From: Castellaniella sp047971665
GTDB lineage: Bacteria > Pseudomonadota > Gammaproteobacteria > Burkholderiales > Burkholderiaceae_B
Direction of reading: 5' to 3'
Length of the DNA stretch: 64,000 bases
NCBI RefSeq assembly: GCF_047971665.1
Contig: NZ_JBKEAA010000022.1
Coordinates: forward strand, 1-64,000
Shown: positions 51,974 through 59,804 of the stretch, one piece after another
Layout of the letters: every line of letters starts with the position of its first letter
Position numbering within the stretch: the first letter of the stretch is position 1
The notes under the pieces: model-generated
Database searches by the model: none
Seen by the model: only the letters and a program-made list of their open reading frames with translations
Told to the model about the DNA's origin: nothing
Translations under genes and position numbers: made by a program

Positions 51974-53935
51974 ATGTTCGATTTCATTCGCACGCATCAG
52001 CGCCTGATGCAGTTGATCCTCCTGATTCTCGTAGTGCCGTCCTTCGTGTTCCTCGGGATCAGTGGCTATTCCTTCGTCACGGCCGATCCGGCCGTGGTCG
52101 AGATCGGCAAGGCCTCGGTCAGCCGCAACGAGTTCGTCCAGGCTCAGCGCAACCAGTTGCAGCAGATGCAGGAAAGCAGTCAGGGGCGTTTCGATCCGGC
52201 GTTGCTGGACAATCCCCAGGCGCGCCAGGCGTTGCTGGACCAGCTCGTCGATCGCAAGTTGCAGATCGCCGTGGCGACGCAGAACCGCTTCAGCGTGTCC
52301 GACGGCGCCCTGCGCCGCGCCATCGCCGCGATGCCTCAGCTTCAGGTCGATGGCCAATTTTCTCCCGATCGTTACCATGAGGTCCTGGCATCCTATGGCA
52401 TGACGCCGCGCGATTTCGAGGCCAGTCAGCGCGCCGAACTGGCGCTGGGCCGCGTGCTGGATCCGGTACGCGACACGGCCGGGCTGCCGCTGCCGGTGCT
52501 CGACGGCCTCAAGCGCGCGCTCACCGAGGAACGCACTGTCCGTCGGCGGGTCTTCAAGGCCGAGGATTACATCCAGGGCATCCAGGTGCCCGATCAGGAC
52601 ATTCAAGCCTGGTACGGCGGCCATCAGGACGAATTGCGCCTGCCCGATCAGGTCGCTGCCGACTATCTGGTGCTCGACGAGGCGGCCGCGCGGGCCAGCG
52701 TGCCGACCCTCGAAGAAGCCCAGCTCAAGGACTACTACGAGCAGAACAAGTCGCGCTATGTGGTGCCGGCGCGCGTCAGCGTCAGCCATATTCTGGTCAA
52801 GCTGCCGGCTGGCGCCTCTGACGATGTCGCCAAGACCGCGCTGACCAAGGCCCAGGGCATCGCCTCCCGCGCCCGCACCGAGCCCGCCGATTTTGCCGAC
52901 CTGGCCCGCAAGGAATCCCAGGATGCGGGCACGGCGCACGATGGCGGCCGTCTGGGCTGGATTCAGCGCGGGACGCTGCCGCTGGACATGGAGCAGGCGG
53001 TGTTCGCGCTCAAGCAAGGCGAGATCTCCGATCCGGTCAAGGGGCCGGATGGCTATCATGTTTTCATGGCCGATCAGGTTCAGCCCGAGCAGGGCGAGTC
53101 CTTCGAGCAGGCTCGCACCAAGGTCGAAGACGAGGTGCGCCGCCAGCTGGCCGCCGAGAGTTACGCCGACATGGCCACCAAGCTCACCAGCCTGGTCTAT
53201 GACAATCCGTCCAGCCTGGATCCGGCCGCCAAGGACCTGGGGCTCAGCATCCGCCAGGCCGGCGGCATCGCGCGCGACCGCCTGCTGACGGCCGACGAGG
53301 CGGGCAAAGACGCCGCTTCCGCCTCTGAAGATGCAGCGATCCTGGGCGATGTGCGTGTGCGTCAGGCCCTGTTCAGTACACAGGTGCTGACGGACAAGCA
53401 GAACTCCGGGGTCATCGAGATCTCGCCCGACACCATGGTCGTGGTGCGGGTGCGCGACATGACGCCGGCGCATGTGATGACGCTGGATCAGGTTCGCGAT
53501 CAGATCCGCAAGCGGCTGGTTGGTGAGCGCGCGCTGGCGGCCGCCGTGGCCGAGGGCGAGAAGGTGCTCGCCGGATTGCAGGCCCAGCCTTCGACCGAGG
53601 GCTTCGAAAATCCGGTCACGGCCAGCCGGCTGAATCCCGCGGACCTGTCCGATGAGGTGCTGGAGACCGCATTCTCGATCAAGGCGGACAAGACGCTGCC
53701 GGCTTTCAGCGGCGTCACGCTGACGCCGAGCGGCTACGTCATCATTCAGGTCGAAAAGATCCAGCCCGGGACGACCAGCGCGCCGGCGCTCGCGGGTCTG
53801 GGCCAGCAGATGGCCCGTCTCTGGGGCGGTGTGGAACGTGAGGCCGTGCTGGTCGAGCTGCGCCAGCAACTGGGCGTCAAGGTCACGGACGAGGGCCGCA
53901 AGCTGATCGAGCAGGGGGATGTGAGTCCGAATTGA
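51974..53935 (+). CDS. ppiD: Periplasmic chaperone/prolyl isomerase PpiD
   Basis: The 653-residue protein has one N-terminal membrane anchor (about 12-36), a SurA-N-like region, a central parvulin domain at about 265-365 (RVSVSHILVKL, LGWIQRG, GEISDPVKGPDGYHVFMAD), and a long C-terminal region. PpiD sits on the periplasmic face at the Sec translocon and aids folding of outer-membrane proteins. AGGTGAG precedes the ATG. It is monocistronic, ended by a strong terminator. Confidence 0.94.
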   Translation: MFDFIRTHQRLMQLILLILVVPSFVFLGISGYSFVTADPAVVEIGKASVSRNEFVQAQRNQLQQMQESSQGRFDPALLDNPQARQALLDQLVDRKLQIAVATQNRFSVSDGALRRAIAAMPQLQVDGQFSPDRYHEVLASYGMTPRDFEASQRAELALGRVLDPVRDTAGLPLPVLDGLKRALTEERTVRRRVFKAEDYIQGIQVPDQDIQAWYGGHQDELRLPDQVAADYLVLDEAAARASVPTLEEAQLKDYYEQNKSRYVVPARVSVSHILVKLPAGASDDVAKTALTKAQGIASRARTEPADFADLARKESQDAGTAHDGGRLGWIQRGTLPLDMEQAVFALKQGEISDPVKGPDGYHVFMADQVQPEQGESFEQARTKVEDEVRRQLAAESYADMATKLTSLVYDNPSSLDPAAKDLGLSIRQAGGIARDRLLTADEAGKDAASASEDAAILGDVRVRQALFSTQVLTDKQNSGVIEISPDTMVVVRVRDMTPAHVMTLDQVRDQIRKRLVGERALAAAVAEGEKVLAGLQAQPSTEGFENPVTASRLNPADLSDEVLETAFSIKADKTLPAFSGVTLTPSGYVIIQVEKIQPGTTSAPALAGLGQQMARLWGGVEREAVLVELRQQLGVKVTDEGRKLIEQGDVSPN

Positions 53936-53981
53936 TCCGTCGGCTGACCGGGCCTCCGATGACCCGGTTGCGCGATGTCCG

Positions 53982-54012
53982 AGGCCCCGGTTTTCCGGGG
54001 CCTTTGTGTTTT
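53982..54012 (+). terminator. Rho-independent terminator of ppiD
   Basis: AGGCCCCGG (53982-53990), TTTT loop, CCGGGGCCT (53995-54003), then TTGTGTTTT. The spoT stop codon lies in the T tract, so the hairpin may also serve the convergent spoT transcript. Confidence 0.85.
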
Positions 54013-56275
54013 ATCGCTTGGCCCGCACGATTTTCTGGACCTGGGGGACGTGCCGGATGGCGCGGATGACCTGAGCCAGGTGCTTGCGGCTGTCGACTTG
54101 AACCATGATGTTGAGCAAGGCGGTGGAGGCGACCTCGTCGGGCATGGTGAGCTGGATGATGTTGGAGTCGGCTTCGGTGATCTCCGCCGCCAGGCGTCCC
54201 AGGACGCCGCGTTCGTTCAGGACGGTCAGTTCCAGGCGCGTGCTCAGATGCCGGGCAGTGGTGGTGTCCCAGACCACGGGGATCCAGCGCTCGGGCTCAC
54301 GCGCCTGCTGGCGCTTGGCGACCGGGCAATCGGCCATGTGCACCACCAGTCCGTGACCCAGGCGGATGCCGCCGATGATCACGTCGCCGGGCAGCGGGCC
54401 GCAGCACGGCGCGAGCTGGACAGCCTGGCCCTCGTTGCCATGGATCACGATCGGCGCGCTGTTGGCGGATGTGTATTCGTCCACGGCCATCGCTGTGGTC
54501 TCGAGCATGTCGTTCTCGGGCGCGAAGCGACGCGCCACGACCGCCGCCAGGCGTTTGCCCAGGCCGATGTCGGCCAGAATCTCCGTGCGCGACGCGCCGC
54601 CCGAGCCCTTGGCCAGCCGCTCCCATTGCGGGTCGTCGTCCTTGGGGTAGGGGATGGAAAGCTGATCGAAGGCCTGGTTCAGCAGCCGCCGTCCGAACGC
54701 CACTGACTCCTCGTAGCGTTCATTGCGCAGGTAGTGGCGGATTTCCGAGCGCGCGCGGCCCGTGCGCACGTAGTTCAGCCATTGCGCGCTAGGGCGCGAG
54801 GTGGTGGACGTGACGATCTCCACGGAGTCGCCGCTGTGCAGCTCCGTGCGCAGCGGCGAGAATTCGCCGTTGATCTTGCAGGCCACGGCATGGTTGCCGA
54901 CATCCGTGTGGATCGCGTAGGCAAAATCCACCGAGGTGGCGCCCCGAGGCAGCGACAGGATCTTGCCCTGCGGGGTGAACACGTAGACCGCGTCGGGGAA
55001 CAGATCGACCTTGACGTGCTCCAGGAATTCGCCCGAATCCCCGGTCTGGCTCTGGATGTCCAGCAGCGATTGCAGCCACTGGTGGGTGCGTTTTTGCAGA
55101 TCGTTGAGCGAGGTGCCCTGTTCCTTGTAGAGCCAGTGGGAGGCCACGCCTTCTTCGGCGACATGATCCATGTCGTGGGTACGGAACTGAAACTCCACCG
55201 GCGTGCCGTAGGGGCCGATCAGCGTCGTGTGCAGGGACTGGTAGCCGTTGATCTTGGGGATGGCGATATAGTCCTTGAACTTGCCGGGCACGGGGCGGTA
55301 GAGCTGGTGCAGTGTCCCCAGGGCGAGATAGCATTCCGGCAGCGTGTGGACGATGATGCGAAAGCCGTAGATGTCCAGCACGTCGGAAAACGACTTTTTC
55401 TGCTGGACCATTTTTTTGTAGATGCCGTAGAGCGATTTTTCCCGGCCGTTGACCTGGGCGTCCAGGCCCGCGGCGGGCAGCGCGGCACGCACCGCCTCGG
55501 CGATCCTGGAGATGACCTCCCGGCGGTTGCCGCGCGCGGCCAGCATGGCCTTGTGCAAGACGTCATAGCGGTTCGGGTAGATGGCCTTGAAGCAGCGGTC
55601 CTGCAGTTCACGAAACAGCGCGTTCAGGCCCAGCCGGTGCGCGATCGGAGTGTAGATGTCGAGCGTCTCGCGCGCCACGCGGCGGCGTTTTTCGGGGCTG
55701 ACGGCATCCAGCGTGCGCATGTTGTGCAGCCGGTCGGCGAGCTTGATCAGGATCACCCGGACGTCGCGCGCCATGGCCAGCAGCATCTTGCGGAAGGATT
55801 CCGCCTGCTGCTCGGCCTTGGTGGCGTATTCCAGGCGTTCGAGTTTGGTCAGGCCGTCGACGATCTCGGCCACCTCGGCGCCGAATTGCTCGGCCAGCTC
55901 CTGTTTGCTGACGTTCTGATCCTCGATCACGTCATGCAGCAGGGCGGCCATCAGGGAATCGGCGTCGAGTTTCCAGCCGGCGCAGATCTCCGTGACGGCG
56001 ATCGGGTGATGGATGTACGGCTCGCCGCTGGCGCGGAACTGCCCGAGATGGGCGTTGTCGGCAAAGCGGTAGGCCTCCCGGATGCGCTCGATGTCGCGGG
56101 GTCCGAGATAGCCGGAGACGATCTGGTTGAGTCCGGTCAGCGAGGCGATCGGACTGGGCGATGCGTCGGTGTGGGCGGCGGGCGTAACATGCGGCTTGCG
56201 TCGCCGCAAGCGGGGGCCTTTGCGCAGGACGGCGAGCAGTCCGGAGGACGCGCCGCGTAAACCCGAAAACGCCAT
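54011..56275 (-). CDS. spoT: Bifunctional (p)ppGpp synthetase/hydrolase SpoT
   Basis: The 754-residue protein has the HD hydrolase domain (HHPIAV, LLHDVIED, IKLADRLHNMRT; about 70-220), a synthetase domain (NGREKSLYGIYKKMVQQK and YIAIPKINGYQSLHTTL; about 270-400), then TGS (about 430-490) and a C-terminal ACT domain. Both catalytic halves look intact, so it should make and break ppGpp. A basic, Arg-rich N-terminus of about 40 residues precedes the core. It is the last gene of the gmk-rpoZ-spoT operon, 15 bp after rpoZ. Confidence 0.94.
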   Translation of the reverse strand: MAFSGLRGASSGLLAVLRKGPRLRRRKPHVTPAAHTDASPSPIASLTGLNQIVSGYLGPRDIERIREAYRFADNAHLGQFRASGEPYIHHPIAVTEICAGWKLDADSLMAALLHDVIEDQNVSKQELAEQFGAEVAEIVDGLTKLERLEYATKAEQQAESFRKMLLAMARDVRVILIKLADRLHNMRTLDAVSPEKRRRVARETLDIYTPIAHRLGLNALFRELQDRCFKAIYPNRYDVLHKAMLAARGNRREVISRIAEAVRAALPAAGLDAQVNGREKSLYGIYKKMVQQKKSFSDVLDIYGFRIIVHTLPECYLALGTLHQLYRPVPGKFKDYIAIPKINGYQSLHTTLIGPYGTPVEFQFRTHDMDHVAEEGVASHWLYKEQGTSLNDLQKRTHQWLQSLLDIQSQTGDSGEFLEHVKVDLFPDAVYVFTPQGKILSLPRGATSVDFAYAIHTDVGNHAVACKINGEFSPLRTELHSGDSVEIVTSTTSRPSAQWLNYVRTGRARSEIRHYLRNERYEESVAFGRRLLNQAFDQLSIPYPKDDDPQWERLAKGSGGASRTEILADIGLGKRLAAVVARRFAPENDMLETTAMAVDEYTSANSAPIVIHGNEGQAVQLAPCCGPLPGDVIIGGIRLGHGLVVHMADCPVAKRQQAREPERWIPVVWDTTTARHLSTRLELTVLNERGVLGRLAAEITEADSNIIQLTMPDEVASTALLNIMVQVDSRKHLAQVIRAIRHVPQVQKIVRAKR

Positions 56276-56290
56276 GGCCCGCCCCGGGAA

Positions 56291-56494
56291 TCAGGTAGGT
56301 ACTTTGCGCAGCATCTCGGTGCCCACCTGGCCTTGGGCGATCTCGCGCAGCGCGGTGACCGTGGGTTTGTTGTGGCTCTGGATGCGGGCCTCGTGTCCCT
56401 GGGCCAGCTCGCGGGCGCGGTAGGTCGCGACCAGGGTCAGATCGAAACGATTGGGAACTTGTTCGAGGCAGTCTTCTACGGTGATGCGGGCCAT
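56291..56494 (-). CDS. rpoZ: RNA polymerase omega subunit
   Basis: The 67-residue protein matches omega throughout: MARITVEDCLEQVPNRFDL, ATYRARELAQG, and NKPTVTALREIAQG. It binds the beta-prime subunit and helps RNA polymerase assembly and ppGpp response. AGGA precedes the ATG. It lies between gmk and spoT with gaps of 12 and 15 bp, the usual proteobacterial order. Confidence 0.97.
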   Translation of the reverse strand: MARITVEDCLEQVPNRFDLTLVATYRARELAQGHEARIQSHNKPTVTALREIAQGQVGTEMLRKVPT

Positions 56495-56506
56495 ATGTGT
56501 CCTGGT

Positions 56507-57151
56507 TCAGGAATCGGTTGACAGTGGTTTGCGGATACCCAGCTGAGTGAACAGTTCGGCATGACGGACGGATTGCGCCGGATAGCGCAGACGGGCCGCG
56601 CCGACGACTTGCCGGAGCTGCTCTAATGCAAGGCTAAATTCTTGATTAATAATAACATATTCGCAATCCGAGGCATGTGCCATTTCTCCGCCGGCGGCGA
56701 GCAGTCGGCGGGCAATGACCTGGGGCGCATCCTGGCCGCGTTTTTGCAGACGGGCTTCGAGCGCCTCGATCGAGGGCGGCAGGATGAAGATACCGATTGC
56801 CTGGGGATAGTGGCGGCGCACTTGCTGGGCGCCTTGCCAGTCGATTTCCAGAATGATGTCCGTGCCGCCGCTCAAGGCCTGTTCGACCCGGTCGCGGGGT
56901 GTGCCATAGAAATTGCCGTGGACCTCCGCCCATTCGAGCATGTCGCCGCGGTCGCGCAGCGCCTGGAAAGTCTCCACGGACACGAAACGGTAGTGTTCCT
57001 GGTCGCGCTCGCCCGGACGCGGGTCGCGGGTGGTGCAGGAAATGGACAGGGCCAGGCTGGCGTCCTGATCCAGCAAGGCGTTGACCAGACTGGACTTGCC
57101 CGCTCCGCTTGGAGCGATCACCATGAAAATATTGCCGGAAGACTGCTTCAT
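56507..57151 (-). CDS. gmk: Guanylate kinase
   Basis: The 214-residue enzyme has the P-loop APSGAGKSSLVNAL near residue 12, the GMP-binding SCTTRDPRPGE and FYGTPRDRVEQAL, and LEIDWQGAQQVR. It phosphorylates GMP to GDP with ATP. It precedes rpoZ by 12 bp. The C-terminal ten residues are beyond the conserved domain. Confidence 0.96.
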   Translation of the reverse strand: MKQSSGNIFMVIAPSGAGKSSLVNALLDQDASLALSISCTTRDPRPGERDQEHYRFVSVETFQALRDRGDMLEWAEVHGNFYGTPRDRVEQALSGGTDIILEIDWQGAQQVRRHYPQAIGIFILPPSIEALEARLQKRGQDAPQVIARRLLAAGGEMAHASDCEYVIINQEFSLALEQLRQVVGAARLRYPAQSVRHAELFTQLGIRKPLSTDS

Positions 57152-57163
57152 ATCGGATGGGTT

Positions 57164-57499
57164 TCAGCGTTCGGCCGAGGCGGACAGGTCGGGCTGGCCC
57201 AGTTCGGCCAAGGTTTCTGCATAGGCCTGGGCGCCTGTGCACAAAAAGACGATGGCATCGCCCGGATTCAGGTTGAACAGCACGTCCTGGATCTGCTCGG
57301 AGGCGTCGTCTCCGTCGTGGATCGCGGCGACATGGACGTCGCCGTCCCCCTGGAACTGCTCGGCGGGAACCAGGTCGGCCACCTGCTCGATGTCGGCGGC
57401 GCGCTGGGCCACATAGACCCGGAACGGCAGATCCTCGAGGGTGATGTCCAGGACCAGCCCCCGGTCCAGATGAGAAATCAATCGGCTGTCGAGCGGCAT
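57164..57499 (-). CDS. Conserved-looking hypothetical protein upstream of gmk
   Basis: I do not recognise this 111-residue acidic protein (many Asp/Glu, few Lys, one Cys near the end). It has no signal peptide or membrane segment. Motifs visible are hydrophobic strands separated by acidic loops, for example VLDITLEDLPFRVYVAQR and PGDAIVFLCTG. The ATG at 57499 has no strong ribosome site; the stop is 12 bp before gmk, so it is probably the first gene of the gmk-rpoZ-spoT operon. Codon use is like its neighbours. Confidence 0.7.
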   Translation of the reverse strand: MPLDSRLISHLDRGLVLDITLEDLPFRVYVAQRAADIEQVADLVPAEQFQGDGDVHVAAIHDGDDASEQIQDVLFNLNPGDAIVFLCTGAQAYAETLAELGQPDLSASAER

Positions 57500-57559
57500 G
57501 AGCAAGGGGAAAGTAGGACGAGCCCTGGATTATAGACGCTTTGTCCGGCGGGTTTGTCG

Positions 57560-58345
57560 TCAGGCTGCGTCGAATTCCGCCACGACAGGGGCGTGGTCCG
57601 AGGGCTTGTCCCAACCGCGCGGCGTCTTGTCCACGAGACATTCGCGGCAGCGCGCCGCCAGGGCTTGTGTGGCCAGGATGTGATCGATGCGCAGACCGGC
57701 GTTGCGGCGAAAGCCCATCCGGCGGTAATCCCACCAGCTGAAGACGCGCGCTGGCTGGTCGAACAGTCGGAATGTGTCCTGCAGGCCCAGACCAAGCAGA
57801 TCGCGGAAGGCCTGGCGCTCGGGATCGGAGACGAGGATGCCGCCGGCCCAGGCTTCGGGGTCGTGCACGTCCTCGTCAGTCGGGGCCACGTTGTAGTCGC
57901 CGAGGATGGCCAGGTCGGGGTGGCGGGCGATTTCGTCGTTCAGCCAGCTGCGCAGCGCCTGGAACCAGTCCAGCTTGTAGGCGTACTTGTCGCTGTCCAC
58001 GGCCTGTCCGTTGGGGCAATAGGCGCTGATGACACGCACGGAGCGTCCGTCCGCACCGGGCAGGGTGGCGGCGATGATCCGCTGTTGCGCATCCTCGTAG
58101 CCCGGGATGTTGCGCTGCATGTCCTGTGGGGGCGCCTTGCTCAGGATGGCCACGCCGTTGTAGGTTTTTTGGCCCGCCCAGCAGGCGTGGTAGCCGGCCG
58201 CCAGCAGGGCCTCGTGCGGGAATTTTTCGTCCGGCAGCTTCAGTTCCTGCAGGCACAGGGCGTCGACCGGGTTGGTTTGCAGCCATTCCAGGATATGCGG
58301 CAGGCGGACGTTCAGGGAGTTGACGTTCCAGGTGGCGAGTTTCAT
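57560..58345 (-). CDS. xthA: Exodeoxyribonuclease III
   Basis: The 261-residue enzyme starts MKLATWNVNSLNVRLPHIL, has the metal glutamate in CLQELKLPDE, Asp/Asn in ILGDYNVAPTDEDVH, and the C-terminal catalytic SDHAPVVAEF with the active-site histidine. It is the apurinic/apyrimidinic endonuclease and 3'-5' exonuclease of base-excision repair. Its start is the last clearly core-genome position before the accessory region. Confidence 0.95.
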   Translation of the reverse strand: MKLATWNVNSLNVRLPHILEWLQTNPVDALCLQELKLPDEKFPHEALLAAGYHACWAGQKTYNGVAILSKAPPQDMQRNIPGYEDAQQRIIAATLPGADGRSVRVISAYCPNGQAVDSDKYAYKLDWFQALRSWLNDEIARHPDLAILGDYNVAPTDEDVHDPEAWAGGILVSDPERQAFRDLLGLGLQDTFRLFDQPARVFSWWDYRRMGFRRNAGLRIDHILATQALAARCRECLVDKTPRGWDKPSDHAPVVAEFDAA

Positions 58346-58410
58346 TCGATTTTAAATTCCGTTAATAATCAAATAATTATCACATCACCACACATTGAAT
58401 TTTCGGTCTA

Positions 58411-58430
58411 GCTACCCACCTGGCTACCCA
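58411..58430. repeat. Tandem GCTACCCA near the island boundary
   Basis: GCTACCCA occurs twice 12 bp apart (58411-58418 and 58423-58430) in the AT-rich gap between xthA and the AlpA-type gene. It could be part of an attachment or integrase-binding site; this is a guess from position. Confidence 0.4.
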
Positions 58431-58483
58431 ATTTGGACCTGGTGGGCGTCTTTTCTTTGTGTTGCGTGAATACGACTATGGTA

Positions 58484-58711
58484 TCAGCAGGGCATCTTGT
58501 TTCGCTCGATCATGGCGTGCAGGCTGGTGGCCGTGATGCCGCTGGATCGCTTGCCGATTTTGACCAGCTCCAGTTCGCCGTTATGGACCAGTCGGTAGAT
58601 CGTAGAGCGAGAAACCCCCAGCTTGGCCTCTGCCACGTTGATGCGGTAGAGCAGCGCCCGTGTTGCGGCGCGGTGGGGAGGATGGGAAATGGGAGTGCTT
58701 GCTACTGTCAT
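58484..58711 (-). CDS. AlpA-family helix-turn-helix regulator (phage/island type)
   Basis: The 75-residue protein has a MerR/AlpA-like helix-turn-helix: LLYRINVAEAKLGVSRSTIYRLVHNGELELVKIGKRSSGITATSLHAMIE. AlpA proteins act as excisionase-like activators of integrase in prophages and islands. The ATG at 58711 has AGAGGA eight bases ahead. The frame stays open upstream to 58993, but that part lacks coding character. It points toward xthA and lies near the presumed island edge. Confidence 0.8.
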   Translation of the reverse strand: MTVASTPISHPPHRAATRALLYRINVAEAKLGVSRSTIYRLVHNGELELVKIGKRSSGITATSLHAMIERNKMPC

Positions 58712-59489
58712 AAGTCGATCCTCTTCGGATGGCCGGTGAAAATAGTGGCTCCAAATGTGGAGTGTGAGCGTTTGGCAGGGCCAGCCGCCGATCCGCGTAG
58801 AGCGGTACGGCTGGGTGCCAGAGACTGCGGTCTTTCCCGCCGTCATCATGGGATTACGTCGCCATCCTGGATGTTGGGCGCCTGTTGTGGGCGCTCCGGG
58901 CGCTTCCGCTGGGGGAGTCCCCGCGACCTGCAGCCATCGCGCCCCACGCGAGGGACAGGCGGCTGGTTGCGGATTTCGTCGGTTTTGCTTCAACCCCGAT
59001 GCGTTACAGGTTGCTGCGCAATCGCATGCCGAATGTCGGGCAGGGCGCAGTATTTATCGGTTGTTGCTTTTTAAAGAGCTGGTCTGGGATGAGCAGATAG
59101 GGGCATTTTCATCAAATTGATTAGCAATGTCAATAGTCTTCAAAGGCGATCATTTTTATAAATAATTCAATGGTTTACTGAAAGAGCGTTGAGCGTAGCT
59201 GATCCCGAACACTAGAGGGATACAACCAAGACGCAAATTGTTTTTCCCTGTGACCGTGCCGGGATCGCTAAAATTGCCTCACTCCCTAGAGGCGGGCGGG
59301 GCAAGTTTGTTTCAGTAAGGTTCAGGCCGTTTCATGCCTCGATGCTGTTAATTTGACATGACGTTACATTCCGGGCGATTCAGGCTGAACTTCATGCAGA
59401 AAAACTGCACAAACACACTACCTTCCGTCACATCCAAATAGCTGATTTATCTAATAGAATCCATGTTCATGCCAGGGTTATGAACATAT
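58712..59489. other. Gene-poor 778-bp stretch inside the accessory region
   Basis: No convincing gene is seen. The first half is GC-rich with frames open on both strands (58755-59120 plus; 58712-58993 minus) but no ribosome sites or recognisable domains. The second half is AT-rich. It holds TTGACA at 59353-59358, the hairpin TGCAG-AAAAA-CTGCA at 59395-59409, and the operator-like repeat next to the YdaS-type start. Confidence 0.5.
59463..59487. promoter_or_regulatory. Inverted repeat at the start of the YdaS-type gene: candidate operator
   Basis: ATGTTCAT (59463-59470) and ATGAACAT (59480-59487) are perfect inverse complements separated by 9 bp, ending 2 bp before the ATG at 59490. Position and symmetry fit a phage-type repressor site that controls its own gene, with TAATAGAAT just upstream as a possible -10 region. 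Confidence 0.65.
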
Positions 59490-59726
59490 ATGCCTGACTT
59501 TCAACCTGTACGTCACGCCTGTACCTTGATGGGCGGGATGACACCACTCGCCCAGAAGCTTGGCCTGCCGGTGCAGGTCGTCAGCGGCTGGGCAGCCGGT
59601 ACGCGACCGGTGCCGATCATCCGCTGCGTGGAGATCGAAGAATTGACGGGGGGAGGGGTCACCCGGAAACAGTTGCGCCCGGATGACTGGTGGCAGATTT
59701 GGCCGGAATTGCGAGGTGAGGGCTAG
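59490..59726 (+). CDS. YdaS-like Cro/CI-type regulator
   Basis: The 78-residue protein matches the YdaS family: VRHACTLMGGMTPLAQKLGLPVQVVSGWAAGTRPVPIIRCVEIEELTGGGVTRKQLRPD. The helix-turn-helix lies at about 18-40. YdaS is a prophage Cro-like regulator, sometimes with a YdaT partner; no ydaT is seen. No clear ribosome site precedes the ATG; the inverted repeat occupies that place. The gene faces the res gene, with 78 bp between the stops. Confidence 0.8.
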   Translation: MPDFQPVRHACTLMGGMTPLAQKLGLPVQVVSGWAAGTRPVPIIRCVEIEELTGGGVTRKQLRPDDWWQIWPELRGEG

Positions 59727-59804
59727 GAGCTATTGATTCTCATCTGCTGGATGGGGAGATCAAGCAGGTATTCCACGGAGGGCATGGCTCCTAGCGTCAG
59801 ATGC

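Noticed and set aside
51233..53869. 878-codon open frame antisense to ppiD and ugpQ
   Set aside because: It lies opposite a full-length PpiD and fuses into another frame of ugpQ; the amino-acid make-up is typical of reverse-complement GC-rich coding DNA.
58755..59120. 121-codon open frame in the gene-poor island stretch
   Set aside because: No ribosome site, no recognisable domain and a competing open frame on the other strand; described as non-coding instead.
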